Assembly (NCBI RefSeq): GCF_900105615.1
Contig: NZ_LT630003.1
Span: forward strand, 2,976,001-3,040,000
From: Lacrimispora sphenoides JCM 1415
Lineage (GTDB): Bacteria > Bacillota > Clostridia > Lachnospirales > Lachnospiraceae
Direction: 5' to 3'
Length of the DNA: 64,000 nucleotides
The notes under the pieces were generated by a model. It made no database searches and had not been told where the DNA came from. It worked only from the letters and a program-made list of their open reading frames with translations. Shown one piece after another: positions 8,402-17,698 of this stretch. Numbering within the stretch: the stretch's first letter is position 1; each line of letters starts with the position of its first letter. The position numbers and the translations under genes are program-made.

Positions 8402-9331
8402 ATGGAATTAAAGGAAGCAAGATACATTCTGGCAATCGCCAGACAGAAAAACATCAGCAAAGCTGCAGAAACCCTTTTCATCTCCCAGCCATCCTTAAGC
8501 AAATATTTGAAAAACTTGGAGCATCAGCTTGGGGCCCGTCTTTTTGACCGTGTTGGAAGCTGCTATTCTCCGACCTATATCGGAGAACGTTACATCCACT
8601 ATGCCGAACGGATCGTAGAATTCGGAATCGAATGGGACATGGAGTTTGACGATATTATGCACCAAAACCACGGACGTTTAAATATCGCCATTCCCATCAT
8701 GCTTGGAAACAGCCTGATCGGTCCCACTCTTTCAAACTTCCACAAGCTATATCCCCATGTCACAGTCAACATGATGGAGGAAGTCAACTTTGTAGCAGAA
8801 CATACCCTGACCGACCATACCGTGGACGTGACCATATACAATGTCCATGAATTTCCCACCGGCCTGGATTATCAGGTAATCGGAAAGGAAGAAATGGTTC
8901 TCGTCCTATCCGGATCTAATCCACTGGTAAAAATGGCTGAAAAAAAAGATGGCTTTCAATATCCCTGGATCGATCTTGGCCTTCTTGCAGACGAGCCCTT
9001 TATTCTTCTCTATCCTGACCAGAATACAGGCGGCCTTGCTTTAAAGCTCTTTAAGGATTACGGACTGGAACCAAATATTCTCCTTCATACCAGAAACAGC
9101 GAAATGTCGATCCGCCTCGCCATGGAAGGCCTGGGAGCCGCCTTTGCCCCTGAAAGCTACTATCATTATCTAAAAGACAGAGAACTTAAATCTTCAGTCT
9201 GCCTGTCCATTGGGAAAGAAAAGATTGAAAACACCCTTATAGCCGCCTATCAGAAAAACCGCTACCTGCCAAAATATGCCAAGGCTTATCTTGATATCCT
9301 GACAGAATATTATCAGACAAAGCAAACATAA
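8402..9331 (+). CDS. LysR-family transcriptional regulator
   Basis: About 309 residues. The N-terminal winged helix (MELKEARYILAIARQKNISK, AAETLFISQPSLSKYLKNLE, GARLFDRVG) is classic LysR; the rest is a type-2 periplasmic-binding-like effector domain. ATG 8402 follows AAAGGGGG; the frame is open for 31 codons upstream but those lack a ribosome site. It is divergent from the PotABCD/ade operon and is the probable regulator of it. Confidence 0.92.
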   Translation: MELKEARYILAIARQKNISKAAETLFISQPSLSKYLKNLEHQLGARLFDRVGSCYSPTYIGERYIHYAERIVEFGIEWDMEFDDIMHQNHGRLNIAIPIMLGNSLIGPTLSNFHKLYPHVTVNMMEEVNFVAEHTLTDHTVDVTIYNVHEFPTGLDYQVIGKEEMVLVLSGSNPLVKMAEKKDGFQYPWIDLGLLADEPFILLYPDQNTGGLALKLFKDYGLEPNILLHTRNSEMSIRLAMEGLGAAFAPESYYHYLKDRELKSSVCLSIGKEKIENTLIAAYQKNRYLPKYAKAYLDILTEYYQTKQT

Positions 9332-9403
9332 TAACCGGTCCCCTTCCTATTCTTTGCTTTTTTAGGAACTTATGGTAATATAGATTAAAAAAAGAGGTTT
9401 CCT

Positions 9404-9868
9404 ATGAATAGAAAAATACAAAGAATCTTTTTCCTTTTTGTCATTCTTATCTTATCTCTTACCGCATGCCAAAGCCAGAAAAAAGAGGCAAAGAACCTTA
9501 CCGGTATTCCTATTGACACAGAAAAAACCGAATCCGTTTCCATTTATTATGGTTCCATCTGTTATTCCTTCTATGACGAGAGCAAGGAAACCATAGAAAG
9601 GACCGCTGATCTCTTTCACGGCTTTTCTTTAGAAGAAGTCTCTGACGGAGCTCTTGACAGCGCCACCACCTACCAGATTTATTTTTCTAACACCAACGGT
9701 CAGACTGCCGCTATTAATGTGGACGAAAACAGCATGTTCTATCTGGCAGATACGAAAAAATTCTATAAAGTTTCTGAAGGAGTTTTTCATCTGGAGGAAT
9801 TGAAAAAAATATATCAGGACAGCATGAATGCAGGAGGCTTTGATAAGAACCAGTGCCTCATTCCGTAG
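9404..9868 (+). CDS. Small lipoprotein of unknown function
   Basis: A 154-residue protein with a hydrophobic signal and lipobox (FVILILSLTACQSQ), then a short secreted domain rich in beta-like segments. AGAGG precedes the ATG. It probably sits on the outer face of the membrane. I do not recognise a functional family. It is followed after 26 bases by a truncated PanE-like gene. Confidence 0.7.
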   Translation: MNRKIQRIFFLFVILILSLTACQSQKKEAKNLTGIPIDTEKTESVSIYYGSICYSFYDESKETIERTADLFHGFSLEEVSDGALDSATTYQIYFSNTNGQTAAINVDENSMFYLADTKKFYKVSEGVFHLEELKKIYQDSMNAGGFDKNQCLIP

Positions 9869-9894
9869 ATAAGTCTTAGTTGAAAGGAAATTTT

Positions 9895-10275
9895 ATGTGC
9901 GATCAAGCTAAAACAACTGCAATTGTAGGGCTGGCCTTTGAAACCAATTATGGCGGAGTACTTGCTCCCGGAGAGGCTTATGACGCCCTGATCGGGGCCA
10001 TGAAGGAAGTGATCGGACCTTCCCAAAAAAAAGGGGTTGGCTTATCGGAAGAAGATATGGATTTTTACATAAATTTATTCAAAACTCTTTCTCCGGAAAG
10101 CGCTCCCTCCATGCGGCAGGATGGAATGGCCCGCCGGTATTCTGAAGTGGAAATGTTTTCCGGAGTTGTCCGCCGTCTGGCGGCAAAACACGGATTCATG
10201 ATTCCGGTCAATGATATGCTTTACGAGAAGATCAAAGGAATAGAAGCAGCTTATCCTTCCCTGCCTAACGGTTAA
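9895..10275 (+). pseudogene. C-terminal half of a ketopantoate-reductase-like protein
   Basis: A 126-residue frame matching only the helical C-terminal domain of 2-dehydropantoate 2-reductase (ApbA/PanE): APSMRQDGMARRYSEVEMFSG and RRLAAKHGFMIPVNDMLYEKI are the family's dimer/active-site region. The N-terminal Rossmann domain that binds NADPH is absent, and the upstream DNA encodes an unrelated lipoprotein. It still has a ribosome site (GAAAGGA before ATG 9895) and no internal stop. Either a decayed remnant or a free-standing domain with another role; enzymatic activity is not expected. Confidence 0.65.
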
Positions 10276-10344
10276 TAATGTTCATAATCAGATTCTCTCT
10301 GCATAAATATGTATAGCACCAGAATGCAAAGAGGGGGCTTGATT

Positions 10345-12018
10345 TTGGAAAGAATACTTGACAATAATTATTACGATCTGTTCGTAAATAATGTTCTCAT
10401 TCCACAACATCAAAAGGACAGTGATATTACCTACCTCAATGAAAAACTTTCTTTGGAACATGTCCCGGCAGAATCTATGAACCCCTGTAATTTGGGGCTG
10501 TATTCTTACAACAGTTTTCCGTCACTTTACACTCTAAATTCACTAGTAAGCTTAGACATATCCGGAATTACAGCGGTTCAGAACAATCCTGATTTAAACC
10601 TGCTTGGAAAAGATGTATTAATAGGAATTATAGATACCGGTATTGACTACCGGCATCAGGCTTTTAAAAACACTGACGGAACCACCCGCATTCAGTCAAT
10701 CTGGGATCAGAGCGAACAAAGCGGCGTCCCCCCGGATAGCTTTACTTTTGGTTCCGAATACGACACCGATCTGATAAACAAAGCCTTACAGTCGGATAAC
10801 CCTTTATCGATTGTTCCCTCGGTTGATACCAATGGCCATGGTACGGCAATTTCCAGTATTGCGGCCGGTTCCCCAACCAATGACCAAAGTTTCCGCGGAG
10901 TTGCCCCGGAAGCTGATCTGGTAGTCGTAAAATTGAAAGATGCCAAAAAGAATTTAAAGGATCTTTTTTTTGTACCGGATGGACTTCTGTGTTTTCAGGA
11001 ATCCGATATTATGCTTGCCGCACGTTACCTGGTTACTGTCTCCATAGAATTAAATAAGCCAATAGTTATTTGTATTGCCCTTGGTACAAGTATGGGAGGA
11101 CATGACGGAAATGGGCCTTTAAGCAGCTATTTAGATAACCTGGCACAGCTTCCTGGTATTGGGGTTTCAGTCTCAGCAGGAAATGAAGGAAATAAAAAAA
11201 GACATTATTTTTATTCTACTTCACCCGAAGTCTTTTCTAGTGATTTTAGTTTAAATGCAGGAAACGATGACAGCATGTTCTTCATAGAAATTTGGGCCGC
11301 TTCCCCTGCTCAGCTGTCCATCAGCATAACCTCCCCTACCCGGGAGGTTACAAGATTAATCCCTCCATCAATCAATGGCTGCATAAATTATAATTTCAAT
11401 ATAAGCCTGACAAACGCCTGGATAAACAATATTATTTACGAGCAGAATACCGGGGACCAGCTTATCCTGCTGCGTTTCACAAACACATTTCCTGGAACCT
11501 GGCAATTTCACTTAGAAAATAGTAATAATGATTCATTCTCCTTTCATGCATGGCTCCCATCAGGAAATCTGATAACAGACGAAACATACTTTATAAATCC
11601 GGATCCAAACGTTACTATTACTTCTCCGGGAAACGCAGTAAGCCCGCTGACCGTTACTGCCTATAATCAGCTAGACAACAGCATCCTGGAAGAATCCAGC
11701 AGAGGCTACACAAGAATTGGAGTGGTTAAGCCTGACATTGCAGCTCCGGGCTATCTTATCCCGTGTGCGGTTCCGGGTGATAAATACGGCACTGCTACAG
11801 GAACGGGAGCCGCATCGGCTCATACGGCAGGAATCATGGCAATGATTTTTGAATGGGGGATTGTCAAAGAGAATTATATCCAGATGACTGGTGGTATTGT
11901 TAACCGGCAGCTGATTTTGTATGCAACCCGCGACAGCGCCTACACTTATCCAAATAATATATGGGGTTATGGCCAGGTGGAAATTAATAATTTTTTTAAA
12001 GCAGTTGATGATGCTTGA
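10345..12018 (+). CDS. Csp-like subtilisin family (S8) pseudoprotease
   Basis: A subtilisin-fold protein of about 557 residues starting at TTG 10345 behind GAGGGGG (an ATG at 10309 would add 12 residues). The catalytic Asp is in IGIIDTGIDY (codon at 10633), the His in TNGHGT (10837-10839) and the oxyanion Asn in SAGNEGN. The nucleophile motif GTSxASPHxAG reads GTGAASAHTAG: Ser is replaced by Gly at 11806-11808. Clostridial Csp proteins act in spore germination, and C. difficile CspC is a pseudoprotease germinant sensor that also has Gly at this position. No signal peptide is seen, as expected for a spore protein. A germination role is inference; an unrelated S8 family is possible. Confidence 0.8.
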   Translation: MERILDNNYYDLFVNNVLIPQHQKDSDITYLNEKLSLEHVPAESMNPCNLGLYSYNSFPSLYTLNSLVSLDISGITAVQNNPDLNLLGKDVLIGIIDTGIDYRHQAFKNTDGTTRIQSIWDQSEQSGVPPDSFTFGSEYDTDLINKALQSDNPLSIVPSVDTNGHGTAISSIAAGSPTNDQSFRGVAPEADLVVVKLKDAKKNLKDLFFVPDGLLCFQESDIMLAARYLVTVSIELNKPIVICIALGTSMGGHDGNGPLSSYLDNLAQLPGIGVSVSAGNEGNKKRHYFYSTSPEVFSSDFSLNAGNDDSMFFIEIWAASPAQLSISITSPTREVTRLIPPSINGCINYNFNISLTNAWINNIIYEQNTGDQLILLRFTNTFPGTWQFHLENSNNDSFSFHAWLPSGNLITDETYFINPDPNVTITSPGNAVSPLTVTAYNQLDNSILEESSRGYTRIGVVKPDIAAPGYLIPCAVPGDKYGTATGTGAASAHTAGIMAMIFEWGIVKENYIQMTGGIVNRQLILYATRDSAYTYPNNIWGYGQVEINNFFKAVDDA

Positions 12019-12035
12019 TAAAACATTTTGATGAT

Positions 12036-12076
12036 AAAAAAAGTGCGTTTCCCAATCATGGAACCGCACTTTTTTT
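12036..12076. terminator. Bidirectional terminator between Csp-like and GH3 genes
   Basis: AAAAAAAGTGCG (12036-12047) pairs with CGCACTTTTTTT (12065-12076); the inner TTTCC/GGAA also pairs. Convergent genes end on both sides. Its core is nearly the same as the terminator at 17645-17680. Confidence 0.85.
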
Positions 12077-12113
12077 ATATCGCTAAATGGTACAAACGTT
12101 ATGGCAGTATGGA

Positions 12114-13370
12114 TCACTGCAATAAGCCTAATTTAAGCTTCCAGACCAGTATCCTGATTACGGAAGTGTCAATCTGTTCTTCTTTCAGGGTCCCCTTATT
12201 TATAGCATCTAAAACAGCCGGAATCTGTACGTCAAAGTCAGTCGCAACCAGTAAGTCATTCCCGGCGTCAATGGCCAGAACAGCCGCCTCCGATGTACTG
12301 TTCTTAATGGCATCCATACTTAGGTCATCCGTCATAATCACTCCCTTGAAGTTTAAGGATTCCCTTAATTTATCATGAACCACACGGGAAAGGGAGGCAG
12401 GATGTTTCTCATCCATGGAAGTTACGATATTATGAGAAACCAGAACACTGTCGGCTCCGGCTTTAATCCCAGCCTCAAATGGCAGGAAGTCACTCTGGAC
12501 AAATTGTTGGTAATCTCTGGTATCAACCGCGGATCCCGTATGGGTATCCCCATTGCTGCCATAGCCGGGAAAATGTTTCAGTGTGCTGCCGATTCCCGCT
12601 TTTTCCATTTCCCGGACAACTGTCCTGACATAATCAGACGTCTCCCTGGCTTCCCGGCCAAAAGACCTGCGGTTAATAAAATCATCCGGATTAACAGAGA
12701 TATCACAGACAGGAGCCAGATTAACATTGATCCCAAGTCCAAGCAGAAAGGCTGCCTTTTCCTTTGTATCTGCCTGAATGGCTTCAAAGCCGCCCTGTTT
12801 ATACAAATCCTGAGGAGACTTAAACGGTTCAGAACGGAAAGCCGCGTATTTGCTGATACGGCACACCGTTCCGCCTTCCTCATCCACTCCCATGAGCAAG
12901 GGGATGGAGGAGGCATTCTGACAGCTCTTAATAAAATCCTGGATGCCGGTTTGCGTCTCATCCTTAAAATCGTCTCCGAACAGGATATAACCGCCTAAAT
13001 GATACTTCTCAATATCCTGAAGGGCACTTGCTTTGCGCAGGCGGACAAAAAACATCTGACCCACCTTTTCCTCAAGGGACATGCTCAAGAGCAGCTCTCC
13101 TGCTTTAGCATTATAGGAATCACTGCCATGGGAAGAATCCGTCTGTCCGGCTGTATCTTCTATCGCCGAAGACTCTGTGGTTGAGATATGGATTGTGGGT
13201 TCTGTAGGATCTGCAATGTGATCATCTGTTTCGTTTGCAGCCGTTTTTGATTCCTCAGTGCCCGGACTGCCGGATTGACTGATATAATCCGGGTAATGCC
13301 TCCCGCAGCCTGATAAAAGAAGCGGCAGGAGTAAGAACACAAAGAAAAACATATATTTATTTGGTTTCAT
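12114..13370 (-). CDS. Glycoside hydrolase family 3 lipoprotein, NagZ-like
   Basis: About 418 residues: lipoprotein signal MKPNKYMFFFVFLLLPLLLSGC, an acidic, Ser/Thr-rich linker to about residue 80, then a GH3 catalytic domain with GVDEEGG, NVNLAPVCD, FGREARETSDYV, the KHFPGYGSNGDTHTGS loop carrying the Asp-His pair of NagZ-type enzymes, and the nucleophile region GVIMTDDLSMDAI. Expected beta-N-acetylhexosaminidase acting on peptidoglycan or related glycans at the cell surface. ATG 13370 behind AAAGGA is preferred. It has its own promoter at 13412-13440. Confidence 0.88.
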   Translation of the reverse strand: MKPNKYMFFFVFLLLPLLLSGCGRHYPDYISQSGSPGTEESKTAANETDDHIADPTEPTIHISTTESSAIEDTAGQTDSSHGSDSYNAKAGELLLSMSLEEKVGQMFFVRLRKASALQDIEKYHLGGYILFGDDFKDETQTGIQDFIKSCQNASSIPLLMGVDEEGGTVCRISKYAAFRSEPFKSPQDLYKQGGFEAIQADTKEKAAFLLGLGINVNLAPVCDISVNPDDFINRRSFGREARETSDYVRTVVREMEKAGIGSTLKHFPGYGSNGDTHTGSAVDTRDYQQFVQSDFLPFEAGIKAGADSVLVSHNIVTSMDEKHPASLSRVVHDKLRESLNFKGVIMTDDLSMDAIKNSTSEAAVLAIDAGNDLLVATDFDVQIPAVLDAINKGTLKEEQIDTSVIRILVWKLKLGLLQ

Positions 13371-13411
13371 CAAAGTCCTTTCTGACCAGTCGGTAAAAGA
13401 ATTTAATGACA

Positions 13412-13440
13412 ATTATATCGTTCATGCCAGCAGCGGTCAA
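13412..13440 (-). promoter_or_regulatory. Sigma-A promoter of the GH3 gene
   Basis: Minus-strand TTGACC (13435-13440), 17-bp spacer, TATAAT (13412-13417), 42 bases upstream of the likely ATG. Confidence 0.8.
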
Positions 13441-13455
13441 GAGTTACACAAAAAG

Positions 13456-13491
13456 AGATCGGTGCCAGGACTTAATTCCCGGCACCGATCT
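13456..13491 (-). terminator. Terminator after the OPT/PqqD-like pair
   Basis: AGATCGGTGCC and GGCACCGATCT form a perfect 11-bp stem followed on the minus strand by CTTTTTG, 22 bases past the PqqD-like stop codon. Confidence 0.85.
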
Positions 13492-13512
13492 GCCTGCTTT
13501 GCAGTTTCTTTC

Positions 13513-13866
13513 TTACACCTTGCTGGTATTTTCGATATAGTGGAATTGCTGTTCTAAGTGACTGACGAATAACAGCAGTCTTTCATATAGCGGCTCTACC
13601 TTGTCACCATACGTTTCTTCAAGGCTTTTTCCAATTTCCCTAATGGTCTTACTGCCGTCAATTTGAAGAAAGACGCAGCTTCCATACTCATCCATTGCAA
13701 TCCTTTTATATTCCGGAATTTTGAAACCGAGTTTTCTAAAAACCCGTTGAATCTTGTGATCCTGTTTTATAAGCATAGTCACAATGCCGTTTTTATCAAC
13801 CTCGTATTCCAGTTTATCGGAAATCTTAAATATTAAATTTAAAACCTCATCCTTGTCATTTAGCAT
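13513..13866 (-). CDS. PqqD-like (RiPP recognition fold) protein
   Basis: A 117-residue protein whose residues about 50-112 match the PqqD family: LDE-like AMDEYGSCVFLQIDG, then SKTIREIGKSLEETYG and a helix rich in hydrophobics. PqqD folds are winged helix-turn-helix modules that bind leader peptides in RiPP pathways, and many stand-alone clostridial members have unknown roles. Its start overlaps the end of the OPT transporter gene by 11 bases, so the two are probably translationally coupled. No RiPP precursor, radical SAM maturase or peptidase of that type is adjacent; a link with peptide transport is inference. Confidence 0.75.
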   Translation of the reverse strand: MLNDKDEVLNLIFKISDKLEYEVDKNGIVTMLIKQDHKIQRVFRKLGFKIPEYKRIAMDEYGSCVFLQIDGSKTIREIGKSLEETYGDKVEPLYERLLLFVSHLEQQFHYIENTSKV

Positions 13867-15778
13867 TCTTCACTTCACTCTTAAAAAGCGGTATAGCGGT
13901 CGCTACCACAAGAATGATCAATAAGATAAATGCCATTCCATTTGAATTTGCAAATCCGCTTGGGCCTTCACCACTGATAACTCCAGTTACCTGTAAAACG
14001 ATTCCGATAAGTCCAATGATAGATCCGCCGGCAACAAGTCCTGATGACAGGCTTACACCGTTAGAAACTTTCGCTTCCTTTTCTTTTTCATTTTTGGAAT
14101 ATTTCTCAACTAAGAAACGAACCAGGGCTCCTATCAAAATAATAGAAGTTGTGGATATCGGCAAATAAAAACCGATTGCAACTGTCATTACAGGGAGTCC
14201 CAGCAAAAACAAAACGATTCCCATCATAATGCCGCAAATGATCATAACCCAGGGCAGCTGACCCGACATGATTCCGGCTGTCAATGTTGCCATTAAATTC
14301 GCCTGAGGCAATGCAAACGGAACATTATCTCCTGTCATTGAGAGCTGATTGGAAAGCAATAATATAACGCAGGTAACTACCACAACGCCTACCACAGAAG
14401 AAATTGCAAAATATTTCTGCATTTCATTCTTGCTTCCGCCAATGATAAAAGAAACTTTTTGTGATTGGCAGTAGCCGCCTGCTGCAGCGATTGCAGTAAC
14501 AATAAAGGAACCGAATAACAACAGAGCCTTATTATCATCTACGCTCTTCCAGCCTAATCCCACAAACAGTAATGTGACGATAACGATGGAAGCAATTGTC
14601 ATACCGGATACAGGAAGGTTTGAAGTTCCGATGGTACCGGTTAAGCGGCCGGAAACAATAACAAACATCAAAGAAAGTACCATGGATAAAACTGCACCCA
14701 GTACCGCCATGGCAATGTTGCCGCCAGATACCAGGAAACCTCCGATGAAGCCTACGATGATACCTGACAGTAAGATAACAGTTTCAACAGAAGATCCAGC
14801 GCCGCTGGAGCCTTTACCTCTGGCATTCATGGTTTCCTTTATGGAAGCGATAACCGTTGGAATCAGCTTTACCGCACCGATCAGACCGCCGGAAAGCATC
14901 ATGCCTGCACCGATATATTTTACGTAGCTGCCTGCTATATCGCCGACTCCCATAGCGTTTACGCTGACAGAAGGATTATTCCATACGGCCGGGCCGCCAC
15001 TTCCTAAAGTAGCAAAATAACCGATGAGAGGTGTAATGGCAAAGTTAGATAATATAGAACCGGCAAACATGGTCAAGGATACTTCCATCCCCACGATGAA
15101 TCCAATTCCCAGCAGCAATGGGTTCACTTCCAGCTGGAATTTCCATTTGTAAAAGGGCTCATGCACAAAGCTGATCACGCTGTTGGTGATATTTAAGAAT
15201 GAGCTGGTTACCGCGGTTATTAAACCGCCTATTCCAAATCCGATTCCCATAAACTTCAGAGAATCTTTGGCGCCTTCCGAAGCAACTAAGGTTTCCGAAA
15301 TAGCCATTGACTCAGGATACATTAATTTTCCATGTTCTTCCACGATCAAATAATTGTAGACCAGGGAAGCTGCGCCTATACCAAATAATGCACCGCCGAC
15401 ACCGATCACAAGGCCTTCCAGAAATGTAACCTGGGAACCGATCAAGAGAATTGCCGGAAAAACAAATATCATACCGCTGGCAATGGATTCACCGCCGCTG
15501 GCCATTCCCTGAAGAAGTGTCTTTCCAAGGATTCCTTTTTCTCTTGCAAACATGGCAATAAATACAGAACCTAATATGGAGCCCGGTATTCCGGCTGCAA
15601 CTGTAAGACCTGCTTTCATGCCTGAGTAAGCAGTTGATGCTGCAAACAATGCAGACAGAGCAATACCAATGATTAATACCGCAGCATTTCCACCCGATCC
15701 GGAGTTTTTAGGGACATATGGTACGTAGTCTTTGCCGGCTATACCGCCATATGCGCCTTTAGATAATTTCTGATTCAT
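13856..15778 (-). CDS. OPT-family oligopeptide transporter
   Basis: A 640-residue polytopic membrane protein with many hydrophobic segments and the OPT hallmarks: ALFAASTAYSGMKAGLTVAAGIPGSI near the N-terminus, YPESMAISETLVASE, and ISTTSIILIGALVRFLVEK near the C-terminus. Members take up oligopeptides or metal-siderophore complexes by secondary transport. AAGGGAG precedes the ATG. The gene follows an aminoacyl-histidine dipeptidase, which fits peptide uptake followed by cytosolic hydrolysis. Confidence 0.93.
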   Translation of the reverse strand: MNQKLSKGAYGGIAGKDYVPYVPKNSGSGGNAAVLIIGIALSALFAASTAYSGMKAGLTVAAGIPGSILGSVFIAMFAREKGILGKTLLQGMASGGESIASGMIFVFPAILLIGSQVTFLEGLVIGVGGALFGIGAASLVYNYLIVEEHGKLMYPESMAISETLVASEGAKDSLKFMGIGFGIGGLITAVTSSFLNITNSVISFVHEPFYKWKFQLEVNPLLLGIGFIVGMEVSLTMFAGSILSNFAITPLIGYFATLGSGGPAVWNNPSVSVNAMGVGDIAGSYVKYIGAGMMLSGGLIGAVKLIPTVIASIKETMNARGKGSSGAGSSVETVILLSGIIVGFIGGFLVSGGNIAMAVLGAVLSMVLSLMFVIVSGRLTGTIGTSNLPVSGMTIASIVIVTLLFVGLGWKSVDDNKALLLFGSFIVTAIAAAGGYCQSQKVSFIIGGSKNEMQKYFAISSVVGVVVVTCVILLLSNQLSMTGDNVPFALPQANLMATLTAGIMSGQLPWVMIICGIMMGIVLFLLGLPVMTVAIGFYLPISTTSIILIGALVRFLVEKYSKNEKEKEAKVSNGVSLSSGLVAGGSIIGLIGIVLQVTGVISGEGPSGFANSNGMAFILLIILVVATAIPLFKSEVKNAK

Positions 15779-15860
15779 ACATAGTACTCCCTTAAATTCA
15801 TTATAGTTTGATCAATCATTGACACAAATTAAATATAAATTATCAGCGGTATTCCTGCTG

Positions 15861-17324
15861 CTATTTGAGGGCTTTCAACACTTCGGTCAAATATTTCCAT
15901 GTCCTCTGGGTGGATGGGATGCTTAAATGCTCTTCTGCAGTATGTACCCCAACGATTGTCGGTCCAACGGATATCATATCCATCTTTCCTTCAAACTTTT
16001 TATCAAAAATTGCGCATTCTAATCCGGCATGAATTGCGCTTATCAGCGGCTTTTCGCCAAATAATTTCTCGTATAATTCTATAAACAGCAGTCTTACTTT
16101 TGAATCGGGATTGTATTTCCATTCCGGGTAATCCGATTCAGCGGTCACCTTCCCGTTTGTAAGTTCGGCAATGGTGGCTACGGTATGGAAAATATTATCC
16201 TTTATCGTACCAACAGAGCTTCTGATAGAACTTATGATTTCAATGCTTTCTTCCCCGGTCTCAACTACCCCCAGATTAAGGGAGCTCTCTACAAGGCCTT
16301 CAATATCCATGCTAACGCTCTGGACTCCGTTTGGAATCAGGTACATAAAATTAATGATATTATCCCTTGTGTCTTTCGACATGATTCGCTTCGGCATATT
16401 TTCCACAGGATTTAGTTCGACCTTTATATCCGGATCTGCAACTTTGAATTCATCCCTGAATATTTGTTCCAAACTGGAAATCTTCTCTTTCAGCATTGGG
16501 ACAGCCTCTAAATTTACACACACAACAGCTCGTGCATCACGGGCAATGGCGTTGTGCTTGGAACCTCCGCTAATGGAGCATAAATTTAAATCTGTCTCTA
16601 AGCTTACACTTTTCAAAAACCGGGCCATCAATTTATTGGCGTTTGCCCTGCCCGTATGTATTTCCACTCCAGAGTGGCCGCCCTTTAAACCAGAAATATC
16701 AATGATATAAGCAGCCCTGCTGCTATCTGCATCTTCCCATGTGATGGGAATATTGATCTTGGAGGAGCATCCGCCTGCACAGCTTACCGTCAGGATTCCC
16801 TCTTCCTCTGAATCGATATTAATAAGGGTTTTACCTAATATGTTTTTTGGATCCAGCGCATGGGCGCCATCCATTCCGGTCTCTTCAGAGGTGGTAACCA
16901 ACAATTCGACAGGAGGGTGTTCCAATGTATCCGATGCCAGAACCGCTAACCCCATGGCAACCGCAATGCCGTCGTCTCCCCCAAGAGTTGTTCCGTTTGC
17001 GTAAAGCATATCTCCAACGATTTTCATTTGGATGGGGTCAGTCATGAAATCATGCATTACATCAGGCCTTTTCTCACAGACCATATCCATATGCCCCTGA
17101 ATTACGACACCTGGACTTTCTTCATAGCCCTTGGAACCTGGCTTCCTGATGATCACATTCAGCGCTTTATCCTGTATGACCTCCAGATTGTGTTCCTTTG
17201 CAAAAGAAACTAGATAATCGCTGATTCTTTTTTCATTCCCTGAACCTCTCGGAATACTGTTAATTTCCTCAAAATAGTGAAACACTTCCACCGGTTCCAT
17301 GTTTTCCATTGCATTGTTACCCAC
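15861..17324 (-). CDS. pepD: Aminoacyl-histidine dipeptidase (M20 family)
   Basis: A 487-residue metallopeptidase. QGHMDMVCEK (metal-binding His and catalytic Asp), GDDGIAVAMG, TSEETGMDGA (catalytic Glu and metal ligand), GGHSGVEIHTGRANA and the late HAGLEC and HTAEEHL segments match PepD/carnosinase-like dipeptidases. It hydrolyses dipeptides such as Xaa-His in the cytosol. GTG 17324 follows AAAGGAG; the next ATG (17309) is too far from it. It lies 82 bases upstream of the OPT transporter gene in the same direction, probably one peptide-use operon. Confidence 0.92.
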   Translation of the reverse strand: MGNNAMENMEPVEVFHYFEEINSIPRGSGNEKRISDYLVSFAKEHNLEVIQDKALNVIIRKPGSKGYEESPGVVIQGHMDMVCEKRPDVMHDFMTDPIQMKIVGDMLYANGTTLGGDDGIAVAMGLAVLASDTLEHPPVELLVTTSEETGMDGAHALDPKNILGKTLINIDSEEEGILTVSCAGGCSSKINIPITWEDADSSRAAYIIDISGLKGGHSGVEIHTGRANANKLMARFLKSVSLETDLNLCSISGGSKHNAIARDARAVVCVNLEAVPMLKEKISSLEQIFRDEFKVADPDIKVELNPVENMPKRIMSKDTRDNIINFMYLIPNGVQSVSMDIEGLVESSLNLGVVETGEESIEIISSIRSSVGTIKDNIFHTVATIAELTNGKVTAESDYPEWKYNPDSKVRLLFIELYEKLFGEKPLISAIHAGLECAIFDKKFEGKMDMISVGPTIVGVHTAEEHLSIPSTQRTWKYLTEVLKALK

Positions 17325-17409
17325 GGTATATTTTCTCCTTTACTAATTTATTTGTCCTCCTTATGTTAAAAAACAGGATTACGGACAAAAAACCTAAATG
17401 TGTGTTTTC

Positions 17410-17438
17410 ATATTAGCACAAACAAAGTCAAAATACAA
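17410..17438 (-). promoter_or_regulatory. Candidate promoter of the dipeptidase-OPT operon
   Basis: Minus-strand TTGTAT (17433-17438), 17-bp spacer, TAATAT (17410-17415), about 85 bases before the GTG start. Confidence 0.55.
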
Positions 17439-17644
17439 TAGACTTTATTGTACAATTTCACATAATATTTCTGTGCTAAATGTTTAATTCATATTCAAAT
17501 ATTATATTATTTTTTAATTAATATTCATTTTTTAGGTTATTGTTAATAAATCCACATTTGTCGTGTTGTCGAATCCTGACGGTACTGCGCTATCCCGCTC
17601 GACCGCTATCGGGGATTTGTTTATAGGGTCAGCGGAATATGCAG

Positions 17645-17680
17645 AAAAAGTGCGTTTCCTGTCGGGGAAACGCACTTTTT
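17645..17680 (-). terminator. Terminator of the nickel-lar operon
   Basis: AAAAAGTGCGTTTCC (17645-17659) pairs perfectly with GGAAACGCACTTTTT (17666-17680), 19 bases after the larE stop. Confidence 0.9.
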
Positions 17681-17698
17681 ACGTATCGGTATGAATTT

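Larger units (their letters stand above)
17325..17698. other. Intergenic region before the dipeptidase operon
   Basis: AT-rich 374-base gap. It holds the dipeptidase promoter (17410-17438), AT-rich DNA without a reading frame of note (17440-17570), and the lar operon terminator (17645-17680). A short GC-rich patch at 17575-17610 could not be assigned. Confidence 0.6.
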
